Notes under the pieces: model-generated | Seen by the model: the letters and a program-made list of their open reading frames with translations, nothing else | Told to the model about the DNA's origin: nothing | Database searches by the model: none | Made by a program: the position numbers and the translations under genes | Source: Thiobacillus sp. | GTDB taxonomy: Bacteria; Pseudomonadota; Gammaproteobacteria; Burkholderiales; Thiobacillaceae | Length of the DNA stretch: 64,000 nucleotides | Reading direction: 5' to 3' | NCBI RefSeq assembly: GCF_018780105.1 | Contig: NZ_JADMKC010000001.1 | Location: 59,492 to 123,491, forward strand | Shown: positions 25,596 through 32,094 of the stretch, piece by piece | Numbering within the stretch: position 1 is the stretch's first letter | How the letters are laid out: each line of letters opens with the position of its first letter

Positions 25596-26833
25596 GCGCC
25601 GAAGCTTTCAAACCCAGGCGCCGACGCTCCGGCACAGCCTCCTGGCACATGTCCCGGGAAGCAGTCACGCTTTCCGTTCCGAACGTCGCTCAGTGGGATG
25701 ACAAGAAGTGCCACGACTTCATGGTGGAGGTGCGTTGGGGGTCGTTGAACACGGTGTCGTGCCCGCACTGCGGGACCATCGGCAAGCACTACTGGCGTCC
25801 GCTGCAGAAGCGCTGGAAATGCGCCGGCTGTGGTAGCACATTCAGCGTTACATCAGGCACGGTCTTCTCCCATCGCAAACGGCCGCTGCAGGACATTCTG
25901 GCCAGCATGCTGATGTGGGTGAACTCCGCGGCCGGCCAGCCCGCGCTGGAGCTCAAGCGGCACTTCAACACCACCTACAACACAGCGTTCACCTGGCAGC
26001 ACAAGATGCGCGAGGCCCTGGTGCGCGGCTACAACGTGGGCCTGGTGAGCGGCGACATAGAGATGGATGGAGCCCACCAGTCGGGCTGGCGTGCGGCCGA
26101 GAAGCGCGGCAAGCCGCAGGGCTCACGGGCCGTCGAGGCGGACGTAGACGTGAAGGAGCTGACAGCAACCATGCTCACGCAGACTGGGCGCTCGAAAGCC
26201 AGAACCTGGAAGTCGGGTGACCGGAGCGACCCGGAGTACGGCGGACGCCTACCGAAGGACCGGCGCATCCTGATGACTGTTCGCAAGCGCTTTGGACAGC
26301 GTGGCAAGGGTGCCTGCGCTACCAGGGTGGCCGTTGGGTTGCTGGAGACGGCGCCGGTCGCCGAGGCGGTGATGAAGTCGTTTGTCGCCATACCCGAGAG
26401 CTACCTGAACACCGACAACTCACCGGCGTATACCGAGGCGGGAAAACGGTTTCAGGAGCACCGCACCGTTGAGCACGCCAAGACGCTGATTGGCCCCAAC
26501 GGCGAGAACAACAACCAGGCGGAGGAGCTCAACTGGCGCTATGACCGCGCAGAGAAAGGCATCTACCTCAACATCGAGCCGAAATACATGCTCGACTACG
26601 CGGCGGAAATTGCCTTCAGGTCGGACACCCGCCGGTTGCCGAACGGCCAGCAGTTGAGGCTGGCGATGAACGTGGCCCTCAACGTCGGGGAGTCGATGTT
26701 CTGGCGTGGATTCACGCGTGGCCGGCATCGGGCGGTGGAGCTGGTGCATCCGCTGCCGTTGCCGTCGAAGGCAAGCGGGCCGCCTAAGGGACGGCATCCT
26801 GTGGCGGCGGTTAATGGGATGGTGCCGAGATGA
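25592..26833 (+). CDS. ISXO2-type (IS1595 family) transposase
   Basis: 413 residues. N-terminal zinc ribbon (CPHCGTIGKHYW...WKCAGCGSTF), then the ISXO2 DDE domain: D159 in DIEMDGAHQSGW, D275 in YLNTDNSPAYTEAG, and an acidic third residue, E311/E312, in NNQAEELNWRYDRAEKGIYL. The family cuts at GG-starting inverted repeats and makes 8-bp duplications, both seen at this element's ends. Length fits IS1595 enzymes carrying the extra N-terminal domain. Unusually, its start overlaps the preceding stop (ATGA), so it is the third member of a translationally coupled operon rather than a stand-alone insertion sequence. The frame is intact, so the enzyme is probably active. Confidence 0.92.
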   Translation: MSAEAFKPRRRRSGTASWHMSREAVTLSVPNVAQWDDKKCHDFMVEVRWGSLNTVSCPHCGTIGKHYWRPLQKRWKCAGCGSTFSVTSGTVFSHRKRPLQDILASMLMWVNSAAGQPALELKRHFNTTYNTAFTWQHKMREALVRGYNVGLVSGDIEMDGAHQSGWRAAEKRGKPQGSRAVEADVDVKELTATMLTQTGRSKARTWKSGDRSDPEYGGRLPKDRRILMTVRKRFGQRGKGACATRVAVGLLETAPVAEAVMKSFVAIPESYLNTDNSPAYTEAGKRFQEHRTVEHAKTLIGPNGENNNQAEELNWRYDRAEKGIYLNIEPKYMLDYAAEIAFRSDTRRLPNGQQLRLAMNVALNVGESMFWRGFTRGRHRAVELVHPLPLPSKASGPPKGRHPVAAVNGMVPR

Positions 26834-26884
26834 GTTGGAGGGAGGTTCGCTATACGAACAGTGTGTTTATGAAAAGGACAAATT

Positions 26885-27193
26885 GTGGCGAACACTAAAC
26901 TGATAGAATCGATGAGCGCGGTAGATTGGGTGGATTGGGCACGCTTCGCGGCCGGAGTGGCATGTATTATCTGGCTTATTGTCGATGCGGTTGCACGTCT
27001 GGTAGGTCATCCCTTGTCAGCGGCTGACAGCTTCTTTATCGCTGCAGGGCCTACCGCATTGATGACCGCTTACCTGACTTGGCCAGACTCTGAGAAATCA
27101 ATTGGACGGAAACATTGTCGACATTGTCACTGTGATGATGGCGCTACTGATTGCGGTAGCCCGCCTGATTTGGAAAAAGGCAATCAATCCTGA
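26885..27193 (+). CDS. Small membrane protein, possibly truncated
   Basis: 102 residues with two membrane segments (RFAAGVACIIWLIVDAVA and SFFIAAGPTALMTAYLTW). The last 35 residues (GRKHCRHCHCDDGATDCGSP...) are Cys-rich and unlike a membrane-protein tail, and they overlap the next gene by 92 bases in another frame; the natural protein may end earlier or be continued by a frameshift into the next gene. A TTCG-CTATA-CGAA palindrome lies upstream at 26844-26858. No family recognised. Confidence 0.45.
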   Translation: MANTKLIESMSAVDWVDWARFAAGVACIIWLIVDAVARLVGHPLSAADSFFIAAGPTALMTAYLTWPDSEKSIGRKHCRHCHCDDGATDCGSPPDLEKGNQS

Positions 27194-27434
27194 AGCTCCC
27201 TTTGACCCTAAGGATTCAGTAATGGATTTCCTGAACGGAGCACTTGTTGTTCCGTTCCTTCTTTTGTTTGGGTCCGTCTTTTCCGACCGCTTGCTTGCGG
27301 CACTACTGGAAACAAACAAACTGATTTTGGGGCTTGTGGGTGTAGCGGGGTTCTTCGTGCTTATCCGTGAGTTGCTGAACAAACCCGTCATCAAAACCCA
27401 AGTGAAACGGACTAAACAGGCAGGTCGTCAGTAG
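27102..27434 (+). CDS. Small membrane protein
   Basis: Up to 110 residues from a TTG; an ATG at 27135 is an alternative. Membrane segments VTVMMALLIAVARLIW, FLNGALVVPFLLLFGSVF and LILGLVGVAGFFVLIREL. It may be a separate gene or the second half of a frameshifted gene beginning at 26885. Its 3' end overlaps the convergent gene at 27412 by 23 bases. Function unknown. Confidence 0.45.
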   Translation: MDGNIVDIVTVMMALLIAVARLIWKKAINPEAPFDPKDSVMDFLNGALVVPFLLLFGSVFSDRLLAALLETNKLILGLVGVAGFFVLIRELLNKPVIKTQVKRTKQAGRQ

Positions 27435-28017
27435 CCGAATATTCCTCGGCTTCATAAGGTTCGGCGGCGCTACTCGTAGCGACTCCTGACAATTCAGCCA
27501 GCGCAGCCAAGTCTCCCAAAGACTTGCAGCCTTCCCCTATCCAGCACCAGCTGCCCGTTTGGCCGGTACTGACCGTTCGGTCGTGTAGCCGCTCCACTAG
27601 GCCCCGTTCAATCAAGACGTTGAGCTGATTTCCCACGGAACGGTGCAGCCAGTTTCTCTTCTCTCGCCAATCGACGAAATCCAGCCTGAACTCCAGCTGC
27701 AGCAGCCAGCCAAGCTCAGTTGTCGTGATTGGGCCTGGTGCGCGCTCCTTCAGGATGCGAATGATTGCGTCCTGTAACGCACCGCGCTTTCCGTACTTGC
27801 CCTTCCATGCCTTTATTGGCGCAATGAGCCGCGGGTCTAGCCTGTCGTCGAATTTCTTGATGAGTGTGTCGCACGCGGTCAGCTCGGCCCTGCCCTTTTC
27901 CAGAGCTTGGCCGACCTCATTGAGAATCTGTTCGTAGCGCAGAACCTCGGCTGAAACCCTGGCGCGGGTCTCGGCTAGGCCCTTGAGGTAAGAAGGGGTC
28001 TTTCGCATGTCGCTCAT
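27412..28017 (-). CDS. Hypothetical protein with coiled coil and winged-helix-like region
   Basis: 201 residues. N-terminal coiled coil (LAETRARVSAEVLRYEQILNEVGQALEKGRAELTACDTLIKKFDDR), then a winged-helix-like segment (LQDAIIRILKERAPGPITTTELGWLLQLEF...LNVLIERGLVERLHDR), then a low-complexity acidic tail. The pattern resembles small mobile-element DNA-binding proteins. It is the last gene before the right end and reads inward. Alternative start at 28008. No specific function recognised. Confidence 0.65.
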   Translation of the reverse strand: MSDMRKTPSYLKGLAETRARVSAEVLRYEQILNEVGQALEKGRAELTACDTLIKKFDDRLDPRLIAPIKAWKGKYGKRGALQDAIIRILKERAPGPITTTELGWLLQLEFRLDFVDWREKRNWLHRSVGNQLNVLIERGLVERLHDRTVSTGQTGSWCWIGEGCKSLGDLAALAELSGVATSSAAEPYEAEEYSATDDLPV

Positions 28018-28090
28018 CCTGTTGACGATACGACAATAAAGAAACCGGCACAGCGGCCGGTCTCTGGGTGTAATCCGTTTTTACTGGTTT

Positions 28091-28114
28091 TGGGTCAGTT
28101 GCGTAGTAACACCC
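28091..28114 (-). repeat. Transposon right terminal inverted repeat
   Basis: Reverse complement of 17136-17159, 24 of 24 bases. Flanked outside by CGGGCGTA. Confidence 0.92.
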
Positions 28115-28122
28115 CGGGCGTA
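28115..28122. repeat. Target-site duplication, right
   Basis: CGGGCGTA, identical to 17128-17135. Its last base is the first base of the palindrome at 28122. Confidence 0.9.
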
Positions 28123-28139
28123 TGGCCTGAACGGGCTAT
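28122..28139. promoter_or_regulatory. Candidate EpsA-box (degenerate) next to transposon
   Basis: ATGGCCTGAACGGGCTAT, a degenerate copy of the 18-bp palindrome, 162 bases before the ATG at 28302. The base window 43 bases on is TGAAAC, a poor -10, so activity is uncertain. A GGCGG...CCGCC hairpin lies in the leader near 28213-28240. Confidence 0.35.
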
Positions 28140-28301
28140 GCGGAGCAGGGCTGAAATCGGTACGACATGAAACATTCAACAGTGAAACTGGCGCCGTACT
28201 GGAGGGAACTTCCAGCGGCGGTGCGCGAATGTGCGCCGCCTGCGGATGCCGGTGCACGCGCCCCATACCTTTGCTTTATTTAATTGCTTTTGGAGAACTT
28301 C

Positions 28302-28862
28302 ATGAAATCCGTTCAAACCTTGCTGGCGTTCGCGCTGATAGCGGGCATGGCTTCGGCCACTGCGCACGCTGACGCCACCTACAACATGGGGATGTTGAGC
28401 GCCACGCCGTATGTCAACACGTCCACCGTTACCGCGGGCAGCGTGTTCACCATCGGCAGCAACGCTTACAACTTCACTGACATCTACAACTTCACCGTTG
28501 TGGGCGCACCGACCGCTGCCGGCACGGGCGTGACGGTTAACCTCGATCTGGGCAGCCTGGGCTTCCACATTTCCAACCTCAAGCTGGACTTGTTCAGCGG
28601 CACTACCGTGTTCAACCCCACTACCTGGTTGGCAGGCGATCTGGTCACCGGCTCGGCCGACACGAGCGTCAGCGTGAACAGCGTGCTGGCTGCAGGCAGC
28701 TACAGCTTCCTGGTGCGTGGTTTTGCAGATGGCGAAACGACCAACCAGGGCATTTACACCTTTTCTGCCGCCGCCGTCCCCGAAGCCGAAGCCTACGGCA
28801 TGATGCTGGCCGGTCTGGGCCTGGTGGGCTTCATGGTTTCGCGCCGCCGCGGCAGCCTGTAA
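28302..28862 (+). CDS. PEP-CTERM protein (FxDxA-like type)
   Basis: 186 residues from ATG 28302 (TGGAGAACTTC upstream). Signal peptide MKSVQTLLAFALIAGMASATAHA. The mature body is a single beta-sandwich (YNFTDIYNFTVV..., AAGSYSFLVRGFADGETTNQGIY) as seen in FxDxA-type PEP-CTERM proteins. Tail AVPEAEAYGMMLAGLG and SRRRG, with PEA in place of PEP. The transposon inserted 187 bases upstream without breaking the gene. A terminator follows. Surface role unknown. Confidence 0.8.
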   Translation: MKSVQTLLAFALIAGMASATAHADATYNMGMLSATPYVNTSTVTAGSVFTIGSNAYNFTDIYNFTVVGAPTAAGTGVTVNLDLGSLGFHISNLKLDLFSGTTVFNPTTWLAGDLVTGSADTSVSVNSVLAAGSYSFLVRGFADGETTNQGIYTFSAAAVPEAEAYGMMLAGLGLVGFMVSRRRGSL

Positions 28863-28910
28863 TCCATTCTCCGGAAATCAACCGGTTTGCGCCGGTTGAT
28901 GTCTTGCTTG

Positions 28911-28937
28911 GCGAGCCTTCGGGCTCGCTTTTTTTTT
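28911..28937 (+). terminator. Rho-independent terminator
   Basis: GCGAGCC-TTC-GGGCTCGC then nine T. A TCAACCGG/CCGGTTGA hairpin precedes it at 28879-28900. Confidence 0.9.
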
Positions 28938-28974
28938 GCGTGCAAAAAATGGATTGGAAAAAGAGAGGGCGCGC

Positions 28975-30837
28975 TTACGCGCAATCCAGTTCGGACAGGC
29001 AGGCTTCGCCGGTTTCGCTGGCGAGGCGGCGGCCGAACGGGGTTTTACGCTGGTCGACGAACAGGCTGCTGCCGTCGATGCGTTTGGCGTGGTGCTTGGC
29101 CTCGGCGGCGGCGCGCGAGACTTCCTGATAGTGGTGGTAGTGCGCGGGGTCGATCAGCACGGCGCCGATGGACAACGACACCAGCGGATGAAAAGCCATC
29201 GCGCCGCGGCGGTCTTCACTGCGGTAGCCGCCGCCTTCGACGTGATCGGGGCTGAACAGCGCCAGACGCTCGCGGTCGAAGCGCGCCAGGATGCCGTGGC
29301 AGCGCACTTCCCAGTCGAGGCTTTGAAACAGCACGACGAAATCGTCGCCGCCGACGTGGCCGATAAAATCCAGCTCGGCATTGCAGCTTTCGCGCAGGAT
29401 GAGGGCGAGCAGCTGGATGATGTCGTCGCCGCGGCGGAAGCCGTAGACGTCGTTGTAGGGCTTGAACTGGTCGAGATCGAAATAGGCCGTAACGAAATAT
29501 TGCTGGTTGGCCAGCAGATATTCCATATGTTCCTGGATCGGCACATTGCCGGGCAGGCCGGTGAGCGGGTTGGCGTAGCGCGCAGCGATGATCTGCATTT
29601 CGCTGATCTCGCGCATCAGGTCGAAGCCCGAACCCAGCCCCAGATAGCGCCCCTTGCTGGTGATCACGAAACCCTGGGTGAACGCGGCCTTGCCTTTTTT
29701 GACCACCAGTTCCGACAGTTCGTTGATCTGCGTCGCCTTGTCGACGATGAGCGGATCGGGGTCCATGAACTCGGCGCAGGGTTTTTTGCCGAACAGCTCG
29801 CGGCCATACAGCCCGATAAAGCGGTTGAGCACGGCGGGGCGGTGGATGATGCCGATTGGAATGCCCTTGTCCACCACCGCCACCGCGTGCAGATCCGGGT
29901 GTTGCAGCATCAGGTCGAGTACATCCTGGCTGGTGGTGAATGGCGTGACGAAGGGCGCCGACTGCACCAGCCGCGCCGCCGATACATGCGAGCCATCCGC
30001 GCCGCGCAGATAGGGCATTACGCTGACCATGCCGGTCTGCAGCACCGCCAGAACCTCGCGTGGCGGCAGTTGCGCCGGGGTGGGCGAGGGGCGGCCGATC
30101 AGATAACCCTGCACGTGGCGGATGCCGATGTCCTGCAGCACCGCCAGTTCCGACACCGACTCCACGCCCTCGGCGATCACACGCGTGTTGGCGCCCTCGG
30201 CCAGTTGCACGATGGAACGCACGAACTGGATCTTGTGGGGATCCTCATGGATGCCCGCAATGAAATGCTTGTCGATCTTGACGAAGGTCGGCTTCAGTTC
30301 CGACCACAGGCGCAGGCTGGAAAACCCTTCACCCAGATCGTCCATCGCTACCTCGATGCCCGCCGCGCGCAGCTGCGACACCGCTTTGCGCAACAGGGCG
30401 TAATCGAGATTGCAGGCGTTTTCGGTGATCTCGATCACCAGCTGGCTGCTCTTCAGTCCGACCGCATCGAGCGCCGCCTGGATATGCGCCGGCGCAAAGG
30501 ACGCATCGAGCATGCTCCCCGGAGACAGGTTTACGAACAGTTGCCCTGGCAGCTTCAGCAGCGCAAAGGTTTTGAGCGCCGAGTGCACGCATACCCAGTC
30601 GAGCCGGGTTTGCAGGCCATGCAGCTCGGCCACCTTGAACAGCGCTTGTGGCGCGTGCAGCGGGCTGTTGGACGGCCCGCGCGACAGCGCCTCGAAGCCC
30701 ATCACGCGCCCCTCGGCCAGATCGAGGATCGGCTGCAGCAGCGTCAGCAGGCGCGTGTTGTCCAGGATGTGTTCCAGATGCTGGCGCAATTTGACTCGGC
30801 TCGTAGGGTGGGGCACACAAGCATAGTCAGCCAACAT
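28975..30837 (-). CDS. EAL-CBS-GGDEF c-di-GMP signalling protein
   Basis: 620 residues, no membrane segment. EAL phosphodiesterase domain first (GFEALSR near residue 46; IEITENA; MDDLGEGFSSL; KIDKHFI), then a CBS pair (about 265-390; MLQHPDLHAVAVVDKGIPIG), then GGDEF (NPLTGLPGN; HVGGDDFVVLF near 495). The cyclase signature is GGDDF rather than GG[D/E]EF, so cyclase activity is uncertain, while the EAL residues look intact. The CBS pair may sense adenine nucleotides. It likely lowers or reads c-di-GMP, which controls exopolymer and adhesion. It is divergent from epsA, sharing the 197-base region that has the Pho box, which supports a regulatory link with the exopolymer/PEP-CTERM system. Confidence 0.85.
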   Translation of the reverse strand: MLADYACVPHPTSRVKLRQHLEHILDNTRLLTLLQPILDLAEGRVMGFEALSRGPSNSPLHAPQALFKVAELHGLQTRLDWVCVHSALKTFALLKLPGQLFVNLSPGSMLDASFAPAHIQAALDAVGLKSSQLVIEITENACNLDYALLRKAVSQLRAAGIEVAMDDLGEGFSSLRLWSELKPTFVKIDKHFIAGIHEDPHKIQFVRSIVQLAEGANTRVIAEGVESVSELAVLQDIGIRHVQGYLIGRPSPTPAQLPPREVLAVLQTGMVSVMPYLRGADGSHVSAARLVQSAPFVTPFTTSQDVLDLMLQHPDLHAVAVVDKGIPIGIIHRPAVLNRFIGLYGRELFGKKPCAEFMDPDPLIVDKATQINELSELVVKKGKAAFTQGFVITSKGRYLGLGSGFDLMREISEMQIIAARYANPLTGLPGNVPIQEHMEYLLANQQYFVTAYFDLDQFKPYNDVYGFRRGDDIIQLLALILRESCNAELDFIGHVGGDDFVVLFQSLDWEVRCHGILARFDRERLALFSPDHVEGGGYRSEDRRGAMAFHPLVSLSIGAVLIDPAHYHHYQEVSRAAAEAKHHAKRIDGSSLFVDQRKTPFGRRLASETGEACLSELDCA

Positions 30838-30976
30838 TGCAAAAATGTTGCTGCTGTGTGACTGGCCAGGGTGCCCGCTTTGCGGGCTTCAAGATTCAAG
30901 ATTCAAGGCGTGGGCGAGGCGGGCATCATCCTGCTTCACCACGGACACCTTGTCTCTTGTGTCTTGATTCTTGCGT

Positions 30977-31010
30977 CTGTCACGCCTCTGTCATCCCGCA
31001 TCCCTATGCT
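30977..31010 (+). promoter_or_regulatory. Pho box and -10 of the epsA promoter
   Basis: CTGTCAC-GCCT-CTGTCAT (30977-30994): two 7-bp direct repeats 11 bases apart, differing from the PhoB consensus only at one repeat base and in the AT-rich spacer. TATGCT follows at 31005-31010, 10 bases later, the spacing typical of PhoB-activated promoters that lack a -35. The start would lie about 18 bases before the epsA ATG. The rest of 30838-31034 contains no gene. Confidence 0.7.
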
Positions 31011-31034
31011 TTCCGCCCAAATAAAGGGAGCGGC

Positions 31035-31832
31035 ATGCACAACCCACACGAACTGACCGATGAGGAATGCGGCCACCTGGCGCGCATCCTGCTCGCCTCG
31101 CGTCGGGTGCGCTTGCGCCACCATTTTTTCAGCTGGGTGCATGGCCCGATACAGGCGCTCATCCCGCATGAAATCCTGCTGTGCGGCGTGGCCGATGAAA
31201 GCGGCTATTTATTGCACGAGCGTTTTACCGCCTGCCGCTACTTCAAGGACGACCATTACCACCGCGTCATCCACCCCGGCGACGGCCTGATTCAGCAACT
31301 GGCGCAGGAATGGCACGGTCACGGCGAACCGCGCCTGATCGCCGCGCTGCACGACGAAGCCGGCGGCTGGCACGCCAGGTTGGGCGATCTGGAACTGAAA
31401 AATCTCGCCTTTCACGGCATGAGCTGGATCAACGGCCAGCTCAAGGGCTATGCCGGCTTTTCGCGCGTGCGCGTACCGTTCGACAACCGTCTGGCGATGT
31501 ACCTCGATATTCTGTTGCCGCACCTGCTGGTCACGCTGGCGCGCGTGCTCGCCAACGAAGCGCGCGCCGACGGCGACAGCAAACGTCCCGCCGGCCTCAT
31601 CACCCCGCGCGAAGTCGAAGTGCTCACCTGGGTGCGCGACGGCAAAACCAACGACGAAATCGCCGACATCCTGGGACTGTCGATGCTCACCGTGAAAAAC
31701 CATCTGCGCCACGCAATGAAGAAAATGGTCGTCCGTACTCGCGGCCAGGCAGTGGCCAAGGCCATTGCGCTGGGATTTTTGCGTGCCCAGGGCGCGCAGG
31801 AAAAGGAAGCAATCCTGGAACCTCAGACCTGA
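31035..31832 (+). CDS. epsA: EpsA-type LuxR-family regulator of exopolysaccharide/PEP-CTERM genes
   Basis: 265 residues from ATG 31035 (AAAGGGAG upstream). The N-terminal sensor-like region begins HNPHELTDEECGHLARILLA and has RHHFFSWVHGPIQALIPHEILLCG; the C-terminal LuxR helix-turn-helix at about 188-250 is LITPREVEVLTWVRDGKTND, EIADILGLSMLTVKNHLRHA, consistent with the XrtB/PEP-CTERM-associated EpsA family. LuxR-type dimers bind palindromes of about 18-20 bp. One such palindrome stands 67 bases after its stop and about nine more precede PEP-CTERM and surface genes in this window. With a Pho box at its own promoter it probably links phosphate status to surface enzymes. No receiver domain is present, so the input signal is unknown. 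Confidence 0.85.
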   Translation: MHNPHELTDEECGHLARILLASRRVRLRHHFFSWVHGPIQALIPHEILLCGVADESGYLLHERFTACRYFKDDHYHRVIHPGDGLIQQLAQEWHGHGEPRLIAALHDEAGGWHARLGDLELKNLAFHGMSWINGQLKGYAGFSRVRVPFDNRLAMYLDILLPHLLVTLARVLANEARADGDSKRPAGLITPREVEVLTWVRDGKTNDEIADILGLSMLTVKNHLRHAMKKMVVRTRGQAVAKAIALGFLRAQGAQEKEAILEPQT

Positions 31833-31842
31833 CCGCTGACTG

Positions 31843-31884
31843 CTCCCCGCTCCCCGCTCCCCGCTCCCCGCTCCCCGCTCCCCG
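31843..31884 (+). repeat. Tandem heptamer CTCCCCG x 6
   Basis: Six exact head-to-tail copies of CTCCCCG between the epsA stop and the next regulatory palindrome. Slippage-prone; any change in copy number alters spacing upstream of the site at 31900 but not the site itself. Confidence 0.9.
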
Positions 31885-31899
31885 CTTACCCCTTCCCCC

Positions 31900-31966
31900 A
31901 TGAGCCGTCCGGCTCATTTTTTTGCCCGTTTACACCCCATTGGATGTCATTCACGCACCCTAAAGT
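31900..31966 (+). promoter_or_regulatory. Best EpsA-box (perfect palindrome) plus -10
   Basis: ATGAGCCGTCCGGCTCAT (31900-31917), perfect dyad, then exactly 43 bases to TAAAGT (31961-31966). Predicted start near 31973, leader about 122 nt to ATG 32095. Confidence 0.65.
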
Positions 31967-32094
31967 GGCGTGGTCTGCAAAGAGGCAGACACGATTTCCG
32001 ATTGGCTTTCCACCCGCTGGCAGGCCTGTCCCTCAGGGGGGCGGAAAGCTGCGTAGCTATCTGGGTCTTACTTTTTTATCAAGAGGAGCACTAC

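Larger units (their letters stand above)
17136..28114. mobile_element. IS1595-family transposon (10,979 bp) with defence-like cargo
   Basis: Perfect 24-bp terminal inverted repeats (GGGTGTTACTAC...CTGACCCA at 17136-17159 and its reverse complement at 28091-28114) are flanked by the 8-bp direct repeat CGGGCGTA. The only transposase inside, at 25592, is of the ISXO2 zinc-ribbon DDE type that defines IS1595. The family is known to make 8-bp duplications, and some members carry passenger genes. Left half: small membrane protein, hypothetical gene, 49-residue basic protein, MBL-fold protein, E2-E1-JAB fusion, patatin. Right half: LexA-like repressor, DUF6471, two coupled hypotheticals, transposase, two small membrane proteins, winged-helix-like protein. 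The left cargo is visibly richer in A+T than either the right half or the host flanks, suggesting a separate origin. Intact ends and duplication point to a recent insertion. Confidence 0.93.

Noticed and set aside
17136..28114. Composite transposon, prophage or integrative element
   Set aside because: There are no flanking insertion sequences, integrase or phage structural genes; single terminal inverted repeats and one DDE transposase explain the boundaries.
31843..31884. CRISPR array
   Set aside because: The units are 7 bases with no spacers and no cas genes in the window.
31950..31985. Sigma-54 promoter before the PEP-CTERM gene at 32095
   Set aside because: TGGC and TGC elements are present but the GG-GC distance is two bases too short; the TAAAGT at 43-bp spacing fits better.
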